A stretch of 64,000 nt of DNA from Cyanobacteria bacterium OH_CBrB_359. Lineage in GTDB: Bacteria > Cyanobacteriota > Vampirovibrionia > Gastranaerophilales > Gastranaerophilaceae. Both the position numbers and the translations under genes were made by a program. Positions 7,405-14,646 of the stretch are shown one piece after another. The DNA lies in assembly GCA_023433065.1 (NCBI GenBank), contig JAEZET010000004.1:682001-746000 (forward strand). Direction: 5' to 3'. The notes beneath the pieces are model-generated. The model searched no databases. It saw only the letters and a list, made by a program, of their open reading frames with translations, and was not told where the DNA came from. Numbering within the stretch: the stretch's first letter is position 1; each line of letters opens with the position of its first letter.

Positions 7405-8457
7405 CTATATTTTATTAGCTTTTTGTACTCTTTTTTGAAACTCTGTTGGGTCAATTTCTAATGTGAATAAAATTGGTAAATCATTGTCTATTTCATTATC
7501 GGGAATTCTAAAAATTTTGCATAGGTTTGCTATTCCATCATGCATTATATTTTTTTCAATGCAAAATAAAATTAAATTTTCATAAAATCTAAATAAATTT
7601 TCTATATATGCTTTAATATCATAAAGTAAGTCTGAAGATTCTTCGTGCGGATAATCCTTGTGAACTAATTTCCAACAAGGAACATGGATGTCGCCACTTG
7701 GTAATATTCTAAAGTTTAATATTTCTATAAATTCATTTACACTAGGATGTTCTAATTTATTTCTAATCGTTACAAATTTTTTAATCCATTCATTGTGGTG
7801 TGACTTTAAAAATTCTGTTAATTTGTCTTCTTCTCCAAATTGATGTATACACCATGTAATTAGATTGTCTAGTCTTTTATCTCCTATTTCTCTTTTTTTA
7901 TTATTAGAAAGTCTATTACTAAAAAACTCTTTGAAAATGTTAATTGTATCTCTGTAAAAGTGACCTGCTTGACAAATAATTAAACTTCTGACTTTTTCAT
8001 CTAAATCTTCTAAAAAGGGTTGGTTTTTTATAACAGAGGATTTTAAATATTCTTCTTGGTTGAAATTTTCAATCTTAAAATTTATTTGCTTAACAAGCTC
8101 GTTATAGCTTGATTGACAATATAATAATCTTTTTAAGCATTCAAACATTAAATATTTAATTTTATTTTGATTTAAGCGAGCATCTAAAAAATTTGTTTTA
8201 AGCATTTTATCGAATTGAATAAAAATTCTTGAAACAAATATATTACTGGTGCTATAAGAACTTATTTGTATAACATTATGTTTTAAATCTGGATTTATAC
8301 GTTCAGGGTCTATGTTATCGGCCATTTGAAGTTGGAAAATGCCTTCTTTACAAAAAAAATATTGAGTCTCTTCCATATTAGATAAGTGTTTTGCATTTCC
8401 AATTTCAACTGAAAATCCATCATCTCTTTTCATTTTTACATTTTTCGTTTTCTGCAT
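7405..8457 (-). CDS. HEPN-like protein (RNKLEH motif)
   Basis: 350 residues, no family recognised over the full length. The region around residues 225-240 reads KKFVTIRNKLEHPSV; R232-N-K-L-E-H237 fits the R-(N/D/H)-x3-H signature of HEPN nucleases, and the surrounding segment is helical. Many HEPN proteins are RNases in toxin-antitoxin or phage-defence loci, but others are plain nucleotide-handling or surveillance proteins. The gene sits directly downstream of tRNA-His in convergent orientation, a frequent insertion site. No clear Shine-Dalgarno precedes the ATG; a TAAAAT box ends 6 nt upstream. No obvious antitoxin partner is adjacent. Confidence 0.6.
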   Translation of the reverse strand: MQKTKNVKMKRDDGFSVEIGNAKHLSNMEETQYFFCKEGIFQLQMADNIDPERINPDLKHNVIQISSYSTSNIFVSRIFIQFDKMLKTNFLDARLNQNKIKYLMFECLKRLLYCQSSYNELVKQINFKIENFNQEEYLKSSVIKNQPFLEDLDEKVRSLIICQAGHFYRDTINIFKEFFSNRLSNNKKREIGDKRLDNLITWCIHQFGEEDKLTEFLKSHHNEWIKKFVTIRNKLEHPSVNEFIEILNFRILPSGDIHVPCWKLVHKDYPHEESSDLLYDIKAYIENLFRFYENLILFCIEKNIMHDGIANLCKIFRIPDNEIDNDLPILFTLEIDPTEFQKRVQKANKI

Positions 8458-8594
8458 GTAGATATTTTAATATAAAAATTTATTTACTTAAAAATATTTC
8501 AATTTTTTCAAACAAAATTAAAGCTTCAGGGGTCATTAATAATTTTAGTATTTCTTTGCAAAGTTCGAACTTTCTCCCCTTAGGCGCCCCATAA

Positions 8595-8626
8595 AAAAGA
8601 GCTTTCATTTTACGAAGGTTCTTTTT
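8595..8626 (+). terminator. Terminator-like hairpin
   Basis: AAAAGAGCTTTC pairs with GAAGGTTCTTTT (two G-U pairs usable only on the plus strand) and is followed by T residues. It has no obvious gene to terminate. Confidence 0.5.
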
Positions 8627-8678
8627 ATTATTAGTGGCAATTACTGGATAAGAATCCTTAGCATCTGTGCGTTAAAAT

Positions 8679-8703
8679 AAAAGCTTTCATAGAAGAGCTT
8701 TTT
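8679..8703 (+). terminator. Terminator-like hairpin
   Basis: AAAAGCTTT pairs with AGAGCTTTT around a 6-nt loop and ends in a T run. It lies between the HEPN-like and CBS genes, both of which are on the minus strand. Confidence 0.5.
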
Positions 8704-8791
8704 AATATCTGGATATGGATTAGACCGGCTTGGGTTTCATTGAAGCCGATATTACGTGTTACAAAACTATGGTTCTCTTATTATACACTTG

Positions 8792-9211
8792 TTATGGCTT
8801 TGAAACCTGTTCAAGAATTTCAAGAGTTTTGTGTTCGCCTTTGGCATGAATCGTGAAGTCAGCCAGAGATATAACCCCTTTGAGTCTATCTTCATCATCA
8901 ACAACCAGAACGCGTCTAACCTTGTGTTCTTTCATTTTTTGTGCGGCAACATCAATGGGGTCATCTTCATGAACCGAAATGATATGTCTTGTCATTAAAT
9001 TCAAAACTTTTTCATCATCAGGATGGTCACTTTCAGCAACCGCATTTATAGTTATATCCCTATCTGTTATAACTCCGAGGGGCTTGTTCATAGCATCAAC
9101 AACGGGCACAACTCCTGTATCAAATTTTTTCATAATTTGTGCGGCTTCCTTGACATTACAGTTGTAATTACAGGTTTTTATAGATTTTGTCATAATATCT
9201 TTACACTTCAT
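8792..9211 (-). CDS. Two-CBS-domain protein
   Basis: 139 residues made of a tandem CBS pair (Bateman module). CBS1 spans about residues 1-62 (KDIMTKSIKTC...GVVPVVD...PLGVITDRDI) and CBS2 about 70-130 (NLMTRHIISVHEDDP...VRRVLVVDDEDRLKGVISLADF). Such stand-alone modules bind adenosine nucleotides and act as energy sensors, but the regulated partner is not identified here. The start has a good RBS (AAAAGGAG). Confidence 0.92.
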   Translation of the reverse strand: MKCKDIMTKSIKTCNYNCNVKEAAQIMKKFDTGVVPVVDAMNKPLGVITDRDITINAVAESDHPDDEKVLNLMTRHIISVHEDDPIDVAAQKMKEHKVRRVLVVDDEDRLKGVISLADFTIHAKGEHKTLEILEQVSKP

Positions 9212-9361
9212 TTTGGTCTCCTTTTAATTTTTAATTTTCGTAATTAAAATTCTAAACAATAGAAAACCTTGGTATAGTAAACTGAAAATAATAGATTATT
9301 CAATGTTTTGACTGGTATTTTGAGTTTTGTATAGCAGGAATTCTTAAAAAGGATAGCATAG

Positions 9362-9555
9362 TAGAGTATTTACAACATTGCAGAAAAGTATTAGATTGAT
9401 TTATGTTAGCCGTAATTGTACCAAAACCAGTAATGGGCATTACTTTAAGCTGTGTCTTTAGCAACTGTTATTTCACTTTTAGCATTTAAAATTTTTACAG
9501 TGAATAAGACATATGCTGTATCTTTTTTTATTATCATTGCCTATTATAAAGCAAA
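9362..9555 (+). repeat. 194-bp direct repeat, copy A
   Basis: This stretch matches 12767-12960 base for base over 194 bp at roughly 90% identity by eye, in the same orientation, beginning TAGAGTATTTACAACATTGC and ending TATAAAGCAAA. Similarity stops abruptly at both ends. Near its 3' end a small hairpin precedes a T7 run and keeps pairing in both copies. No terminal inverted repeats were seen. The rest of 9212-9581 holds no other feature. Confidence 0.9.
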
Positions 9556-9581
9556 TTTGGCAAGATATTGATAAAAAAAGA

Positions 9582-10889
9582 TTAATAACCAATATCTTTT
9601 CTGTATTGACAATTTGTAAAATTCTCGGAAAAGTTTATGGACTCTATTTGTTCATATATCTCTTCAATGGGATTTTCTGATGATTTTGCCAAACATAAAA
9701 AAAATGAACCATTTTTCGTTATTTTATCATCACTCTCGCAGATATTTGGGCTTTTAAATACATTTATTCCGGATTTTTTAAGTTTTTCTATTGCACTGAC
9801 ATTGGCTTCTAATTTTTGTTTTATAACATAAGGATAATTTTTACTAACAATATTAATACAAGCTGCCATTCCTTCTTCCCATTCCACCTTTATGTGTGAT
9901 AATTTTTGATTAACCATGGCTTTCATAATTTCAACGATGTCATTTCTCATTAGTAGAGAAAGAAGAGTACCTTCCGGCATACCAACTCGCATATTATATT
10001 CTAAACAATGTATTCCTTTATCATTAACCATCAGAGCTGAATACACGGCTCCACAAAAATCAGCTTTATACCTGCGAAGTGCTTTTTGCAATTGTCTTAG
10101 ATATTCTTCCATATAATTTTGATATTGAACAGGAATGTGAAGAGGAAAATACGTTCCCATGCTTCCTGTATTGGGACCTTTGTTACCTTCTAATAATAAT
10201 TTATAATCTTTCATTGGAAGTAAAGGGCATAGTGTTTTTCCATCCCATAAAGACACAATAACAAATTCTCTACCATTTATATATTCTTCTATAATAATGG
10301 TTTTTTGAGCTGGATAAGTATCGCCTGATTTTAATTTTTCAAAAGCATTTATTGCCTGTTCTTCATCCTCGCAAATATAAACACCTAATCCTGCAGCAGG
10401 TCCGTTTGCTTTGACAACAAGCGGAAATTTAAATTTTTCTAAATTCGCTTTAAACTCTTCAAAGGTCTCAACTACGATATACTTAGCAGTTTTTATATTA
10501 TTTAACTGCATAAATTTTTTACCTATGGTTTTAAATGTTTCGAGTTTTGACCATCTTTTATTTACGCCGATAGCCTTAATACCAACTGATTTAAAAGCAT
10601 TTATCAAACCTTTAGAATTATAAAAGCAATCACAAATAACAATATCAATATTTTTTTCTTTTGCAAATAACACCAACTTGTTTATCTCTTCTTGTGAAAT
10701 ATTAGTTAAAAAAGTATAATAATCTTTTTTTAAATTGCTATCTCGATAAAAATCTAAAACAGTGTAAAGCTTTTTAAGCTTTTTTGACTGTAAAATTTTA
10801 ATCCTTAAAGCATCTTCAACTATTCCATCGCCCAAAAGAAAGATATTATAAGTTTGTGATTTTTTATATGAAAAATTAACCAATGGCAA
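9582..10889 (-). CDS. Diverged PurD-like ATP-grasp ligase
   Basis: 435 residues resembling phosphoribosylamine-glycine ligase but clearly divergent. ATP-grasp signatures are FPLVVKANGPAAGLGVYI (about 155-172), IIIEEYINGREFVIV (about 198-212), MKDYKLLLEGNKGPNTGSMG and a metal-binding CLEYNMRVGMPEGT. In true PurD these read GPNTGGMG and E-x-N-x-R-x-G-D-P-E. Here the Asp of DPE is Met, so the acceptor substrate may differ. It begins with TTG at 10889, 13 nt after the 59-codon gene, and is the last gene of the operon with a TupA-like ATP-grasp. I infer a ligase acting on a peptide or surface polymer rather than purine synthesis; a purine role cannot be excluded. Confidence 0.75.
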   Translation of the reverse strand: MPLVNFSYKKSQTYNIFLLGDGIVEDALRIKILQSKKLKKLYTVLDFYRDSNLKKDYYTFLTNISQEEINKLVLFAKEKNIDIVICDCFYNSKGLINAFKSVGIKAIGVNKRWSKLETFKTIGKKFMQLNNIKTAKYIVVETFEEFKANLEKFKFPLVVKANGPAAGLGVYICEDEEQAINAFEKLKSGDTYPAQKTIIIEEYINGREFVIVSLWDGKTLCPLLPMKDYKLLLEGNKGPNTGSMGTYFPLHIPVQYQNYMEEYLRQLQKALRRYKADFCGAVYSALMVNDKGIHCLEYNMRVGMPEGTLLSLLMRNDIVEIMKAMVNQKLSHIKVEWEEGMAACINIVSKNYPYVIKQKLEANVSAIEKLKKSGINVFKSPNICESDDKITKNGSFFLCLAKSSENPIEEIYEQIESINFSENFTNCQYRKDIGY

Positions 10890-10902
10890 ATACCTATATT
10901 AA

Positions 10903-11082
10903 TCACAAATAAGTTTTACAGACCTGACCAGTAATACAATTCGCTAATAAAGTGCCATCGATATCATCATTATCGAGTAATGCTTCAAAATTTTGATTCT
11001 CATCTGCATGTGTTTTATCATAAAAACTGATAATGAGTTGTTCATATTTATCATTTAAAAATTCTTTAAAGTTATTAAACAT
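10903..11082 (-). CDS. 59-residue peptide between two ATP-grasp genes
   Basis: A 59-residue frame whose RBS (AGGAGG) overlaps the stop codon of the TupA-like gene, with its ATG 10 nt further on. It therefore has the best translation signal of the operon. The N-terminal two thirds are acidic and helical-looking (FNNFKEFLNDKYEQLIISFY, then DNDDIDG). The C terminus is LLANCITGQVCKTYL with two cysteines. There is no signal peptide and no carrier-protein serine motif. Its size, position and leader-plus-short-tail look fit a ribosomal peptide precursor or a small carrier for the two ligases; this is inference. Confidence 0.7.
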   Translation of the reverse strand: MFNNFKEFLNDKYEQLIISFYDKTHADENQNFEALLDNDDIDGTLLANCITGQVCKTYL

Positions 11083-11091
11083 ATAAACCTC

Positions 11092-12018
11092 CTATAAATT
11101 TAACATTTCACCTAATATTGCATCATATTCAATCGGATTAAAGAATATAAAACCGCTTGAAGGAGTAAAAGTCATCTCTGACAAATACAATTTTTCACAA
11201 GTATTTAAAAAATCTATTCTCACAAATTTAAAATCTTTGGATAGTATTTTTGAGTACTCTAACATCTTATTCAAATTTTCTGGAGGTGGAATAGGCATTC
11301 CTTGATATTTAGGATATGTATACGCCACATCAAGTTGTTTCCATCCCGTATCGAAAACGGCAATTCTCTGATTGTCTATTATTTCTCCATCATTAATATA
11401 GTGCTCAATAATCCTTGGAACTCCATTGAAACAATATATTTTATAATTAAGGTCTAGATTTTGAGAATCTCCTCTTATAAATTCCTCAACATAAACTTTT
11501 CTGTTTATATCTTTATATTGCATTTCAAAGCCGGAACTAAAAGCAAAGTGTTTAGAAAGATAATAATTAAAAATATATCTAACAGTATTATATTCCTTGT
11601 CATTATTGGCTAAAAATTTATTTTTATCGCTTACAAAATAATTTTGTTTCCAAGCATGATTTGTCTTTATTATGAACTCATTCGGACACACATTAAAATC
11701 AAGTTCTTCAAAACTATTTCCCTGCGTATAAACTTTAGGGAATTTCAACTCAGGAATTTTCTCACTTACCAGATTGCGAAGTAAAAGTTTATCCGACCAT
11801 TGTGTTTTGATAGAAATATTATCATTAAATTTTAGCCATTGTATTTTTTCTGTAAAAAGCTTAGGGTTCTTCAAATCAAGACGCTTACCCATCACATCCA
11901 GGTAAATTTTTTTTAAATAAATAGGGTATAAATAAGATGGCATATTCTCAAAAAAGACATGTGAATATTTATATTTTTGATTGTTCTCAGAAGATATAAC
12001 TGTTGATGTCTCTGACAT
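11092..12018 (-). CDS. TupA-like ATP-grasp protein
   Basis: 308 residues matching the ATPgrasp_TupA family. Landmarks are NPKLFTEKIQWLKFND (about 53-68), DKLLLRNLVSEKI, NEFIIKTNHAWKQNYF (ATP-binding Lys), KVYVEEFIRGD, LNYKIYCFNGVPRII, and KFVRIDFLN plus LSEMTFTPSSGF near the C terminus. The family is named from teichuronopeptide synthesis in alkaliphilic Bacillus, where it joins amino acids to a cell-wall polymer, and is usually seen in surface-polysaccharide loci. Here it is the first gene of an operon with a 59-residue peptide and a PurD-like ATP-grasp. Confidence 0.88.
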   Translation of the reverse strand: MSETSTVISSENNQKYKYSHVFFENMPSYLYPIYLKKIYLDVMGKRLDLKNPKLFTEKIQWLKFNDNISIKTQWSDKLLLRNLVSEKIPELKFPKVYTQGNSFEELDFNVCPNEFIIKTNHAWKQNYFVSDKNKFLANNDKEYNTVRYIFNYYLSKHFAFSSGFEMQYKDINRKVYVEEFIRGDSQNLDLNYKIYCFNGVPRIIEHYINDGEIIDNQRIAVFDTGWKQLDVAYTYPKYQGMPIPPPENLNKMLEYSKILSKDFKFVRIDFLNTCEKLYLSEMTFTPSSGFIFFNPIEYDAILGEMLNL

Positions 12019-12060
12019 TATTCCAGATTCTAGTTAACAAATCTATTTTTATACTTAGCT

Positions 12061-12088
12061 ATATTAGCATAAAATTTAAAAAATACAA
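12061..12088 (-). promoter_or_regulatory. Promoter of the ATP-grasp operon
   Basis: Reading the minus strand, TTGTAT is followed after 16 nt by an extended -10 (TGCTAATAT). The predicted start is about 35 nt upstream of the TupA-like ATG. Confidence 0.55.
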
Positions 12089-12150
12089 CTATAATATGCC
12101 AAGAAATTAAGACAGAAAAAAATAAATTCCTTATCTTTTCAGCCGAAAAA

Positions 12151-12780
12151 CAAAATGAAAGGATAGGAAAAAATGAAAAAAAAGTAAAAGAGTATTCAGC
12201 AGATTTTAAGATAAAAGTTGTGCTTGAATATTTAAGAGGTGAAAGTAACCAGACAGAGCTTTCTAAGAACTACGGGGTGCCGACTTGCACTATAGAACTC
12301 GGATAATCCATTTTCTTGATAATGCTGACAGCGTTTTTGAGAACAAGAAACAGGATAAAGAAGTAAAAGGGCAAATCCTTGAAAAAGAAAAACGAATCGA
12401 GCATTTACACAAAATGGTCGGAGAATTAACAGTTGAAAATAACTGGATTAAAAAAACATAGAGAGTTTGGCGTTCCGCTGCCAAAAGAGTACGATTACTA
12501 GGGATTTTGAAGATACATTAGAGCGTAAGTTTATGAAAATTTCAAAGCAGTGTAAAATTCTCAAGATTTCAAGAAGCAGCTTGTATTACAAACCCAAAGA
12601 ACCTGCTATTGTTGATGAAACAGCGTTGATTAATAAAATCCATAAAGCTTTACGATGATGCTTGTTTCTATTGTCATATAAAGGTATGGAAAGAGCTTTA
12701 ACGACGAAGTTTTAATGTTGGATTGAAGAAAGTACTTCAGTTAAGAGAAAAGCTTGAAATTAAGGCTAGAGTATTTACAA
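12151..12780 (+). pseudogene. Degenerate IS3-family transposase (orfA and start of orfB)
   Basis: The orfA frame reads KEYSADFKIKVVLEYLRG..NQTELSKNYGVP and is then broken by a frameshift and stop at about 12303. It resumes in another frame through HFLDNADSVFENKK, EKEKRIEHLHKMVGEL to WIKKT-stop, the leucine-zipper part of OrfA. OrfB starts near 12467 (ILKISRSSLYYKPKEP) and stops at 12658, with a frameshifted remnant continuing as FNVGLKKVLQLREKLEIKARV. The catalytic DDE region is missing and no terminal inverted repeats were found, so the element is dead. Confidence 0.85.
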
Positions 12781-12960
12781 CATTGCAGAAAAGTATTAGA
12801 TTGATTTATGTTGGCTGTAATTGTACTGAAACCAGTAATGGCAATTATTTTAAGCTGTGTCTTTGGCAACTGCTATTTCCCTTTTAATATTTAAAATTTT
12901 TACAGTGAATAAGACATACGCTGTATCTTTTTTTATTATCATTGCCTGTTATAAAGCAAA
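12767..12960 (+). repeat. 194-bp direct repeat, copy B
   Basis: Second copy of the repeat at 9362-9555. It begins inside the decayed IS3 orfB remnant and ends 38 nt before the lemA start. The pair brackets about 3.2 kb containing the ATP-grasp operon and the IS remnant. It may be a non-autonomous mobile unit or a duplicated fragment of a lost element. Confidence 0.9.
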
Positions 12961-12998
12961 ATGATAATATAAGCTTATTAATAAGAAGTGAGGTTGAT

Positions 12999-13559
12999 AT
13001 GGAATTAAATTTAGTATTAATAATATTAGTTATATTTGGTATTTGGTTTTACTTGATGTATGCAAATGTTATTAAAAACAGAAATACATTACTAGAAGCA
13101 AAGTCAGGGATTGATGTCCAGTTTAAGAAGAGATATGACTTGCTTCCAAATATTCTTACTATTGCCAAAAAGTTTATGAACCATGAAGAAGAAATATTTA
13201 CCAAAATTACTGAATTGAGAACAAAGGCCATGTCAGCTCCTTCAGGAAGCAAAGAATCTATCAGTTTAAATTCTCAGTTAGATAGCCTTGTTTCGCAGCT
13301 AAAAGTCAGTTTTGAAAATTATCCGCAATTAAAATCTGATGCGACAATGGTTCAGGCTATGAAAACATATAATGAGGTTGAAGAACATATAGCTGCCGCC
13401 AGAAGATTCTATAATTCAGCTTTAACACAGCTAAACAATTCTGTTATGATTTTCCCTGGAAGTATGTTTAGAAATTATGCGGCGGATGTTCTGGATTCTA
13501 AATACTATGAATGTGATGAAACCTCAAAACAATCTGTTAATGCTAAAGATTACCTGTAA
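12999..13559 (+). CDS. lemA: LemA family protein
   Basis: 186 residues. One N-terminal transmembrane helix (about 4-22) is followed by a helical extracytoplasmic domain with KRYDLLPNILTIAKKFMNHE and ending AARRFYNSALTQLNNSV..FPGSMF, the LemA signature. The ATG at 12999 is chosen because it opens directly on the TM helix. The frame also runs upstream into the 194-bp repeat. Followed after 11 nt by a DUF3137 gene, a common LemA partner. Confidence 0.93.
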   Translation: MELNLVLIILVIFGIWFYLMYANVIKNRNTLLEAKSGIDVQFKKRYDLLPNILTIAKKFMNHEEEIFTKITELRTKAMSAPSGSKESISLNSQLDSLVSQLKVSFENYPQLKSDATMVQAMKTYNEVEEHIAAARRFYNSALTQLNNSVMIFPGSMFRNYAADVLDSKYYECDETSKQSVNAKDYL

Positions 13560-13570
13560 GATTTTAAAAT

Positions 13571-14482
13571 ATGGATAAAGAAAAAAAACAAGAATTTAAA
13601 AATTTATTCTATAGAAAAGTCCTTACCGAATTATCCTTTTTTGAAAGGAAACGTTTGCGTGTTTTATTTGGGGCAATATTACTGGGTTTTATTGGTGTAT
13701 TAGCCGGAGTGCTAATTATAATTTTTATGCCTAAAACCGGAGCACGACATGAGATGGACTTACCTTTTTTTATCATAGTTTTATCTATATCAGTGGCTTT
13801 TTACATAATTAAGAGATTTAAAGATTCAGTGAAATCGAAAATTTATCCTATTATCTTTAAGATATTTAGTCTAAATTATTCCAGAATCACATCTTCATTT
13901 GTAAATTTAATGGACTTTCTCGATAATACTTCTATATTGGGTGGTTATTCGAGCGTTGATACTGATGATGTATTCTCAGGTATACATAATGATTTGCCTT
14001 TTGAATTGGTTGAAACAACAATAACAAACGGGCATGGCAAGAATCGGCGAACAATTTTTAACGGCATAGTATTTGTTGCTAAATCAAATAAAACATTTAA
14101 TAAAATTACAGTAATTAAAAATGATGCTGGTATGCTTAATGCCTTAAATGGAGGCAATTTCGAGAGAATAAAACTCGAAGATGTTGAATTTGAAAAGGCG
14201 TTTGAAGTATATGGGCAAGACCAAGTTGAGTCAAGGTATTTGCTTACGACAAGTTTTATGGATAGACTTTTAAATTATACAAAAATGAGACGCTGTAATC
14301 TCAAAGTTACCTTTTATGATGGTAAAATTATATTTTTTATTCCTAAGCTTTGGAATAGTTTTGAAGTTCCAATTTTGGATTCTCTTTTTAAAATTGAATA
14401 TTACATGAAAGTAATAGAAGAAGTCTATGATTTGCTTGAGATAATTGATGCATTGATGCTTGAGCAAAATATAGGATTATAA
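13571..14482 (+). CDS. DUF3137 membrane protein, LemA partner
   Basis: 303 residues with two close transmembrane helices (about 34-54 and 66-80) followed by a soluble domain containing LPFELVETTITN and IFNGIVFVAK. DUF3137 proteins are frequently encoded next to lemA and are presumed to work with it in the envelope, but the biochemical function is unknown. It starts 11 nt after lemA, so the pair is an operon. Confidence 0.82.
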   Translation: MDKEKKQEFKNLFYRKVLTELSFFERKRLRVLFGAILLGFIGVLAGVLIIIFMPKTGARHEMDLPFFIIVLSISVAFYIIKRFKDSVKSKIYPIIFKIFSLNYSRITSSFVNLMDFLDNTSILGGYSSVDTDDVFSGIHNDLPFELVETTITNGHGKNRRTIFNGIVFVAKSNKTFNKITVIKNDAGMLNALNGGNFERIKLEDVEFEKAFEVYGQDQVESRYLLTTSFMDRLLNYTKMRRCNLKVTFYDGKIIFFIPKLWNSFEVPILDSLFKIEYYMKVIEEVYDLLEIIDALMLEQNIGL

Positions 14483-14646
14483 AAATATATTTTAAGGTTT
14501 TTTAATTTCCAAAGCTTTATTAAAACTGGAATTTATTTGTTGGTTTTATCTTTATTATTACTTTTTACACTGCTTATTTAGCAGTAATAGCTTTAAAATA
14601 ACAAAAAAATATATCAGAAGTTTTAACTATTACATAAGGAAGTATA

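Larger units (their letters stand above)
8458..8791. other. Gene-free interval with two plus-strand hairpins
   Basis: No credible gene is present. It contains two plus-strand terminator-like hairpins (8595-8626 and 8679-8703) with no plus-strand gene upstream other than tRNA-His, and a perfect palindrome AAAGTTCGAACTTT near 8560. It may be the scar of lost genes in the tRNA-His insertion region. Confidence 0.4.

Noticed and set aside
8555..8592. A tRNA 3' end (GTTCGAAC...GCCCCA) and possible att repeat of tRNA-His
   Set aside because: T-arm to acceptor spacing does not fit a tRNA, and only GCCCCAT is shared with the tRNA-His end.
10903..11082. Acyl or peptidyl carrier protein
   Set aside because: No D-S-L phosphopantetheine serine is present.
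12290..12484. Minus-strand 64-residue ORF in the IS3 remnant
   Set aside because: It is antisense to recognisable OrfA sequence and has no RBS.
12942..12998. Upstream start for lemA inside the 194-bp repeat
   Set aside because: The family begins with the TM helix encoded from 12999; the extension lies partly in repeat sequence.
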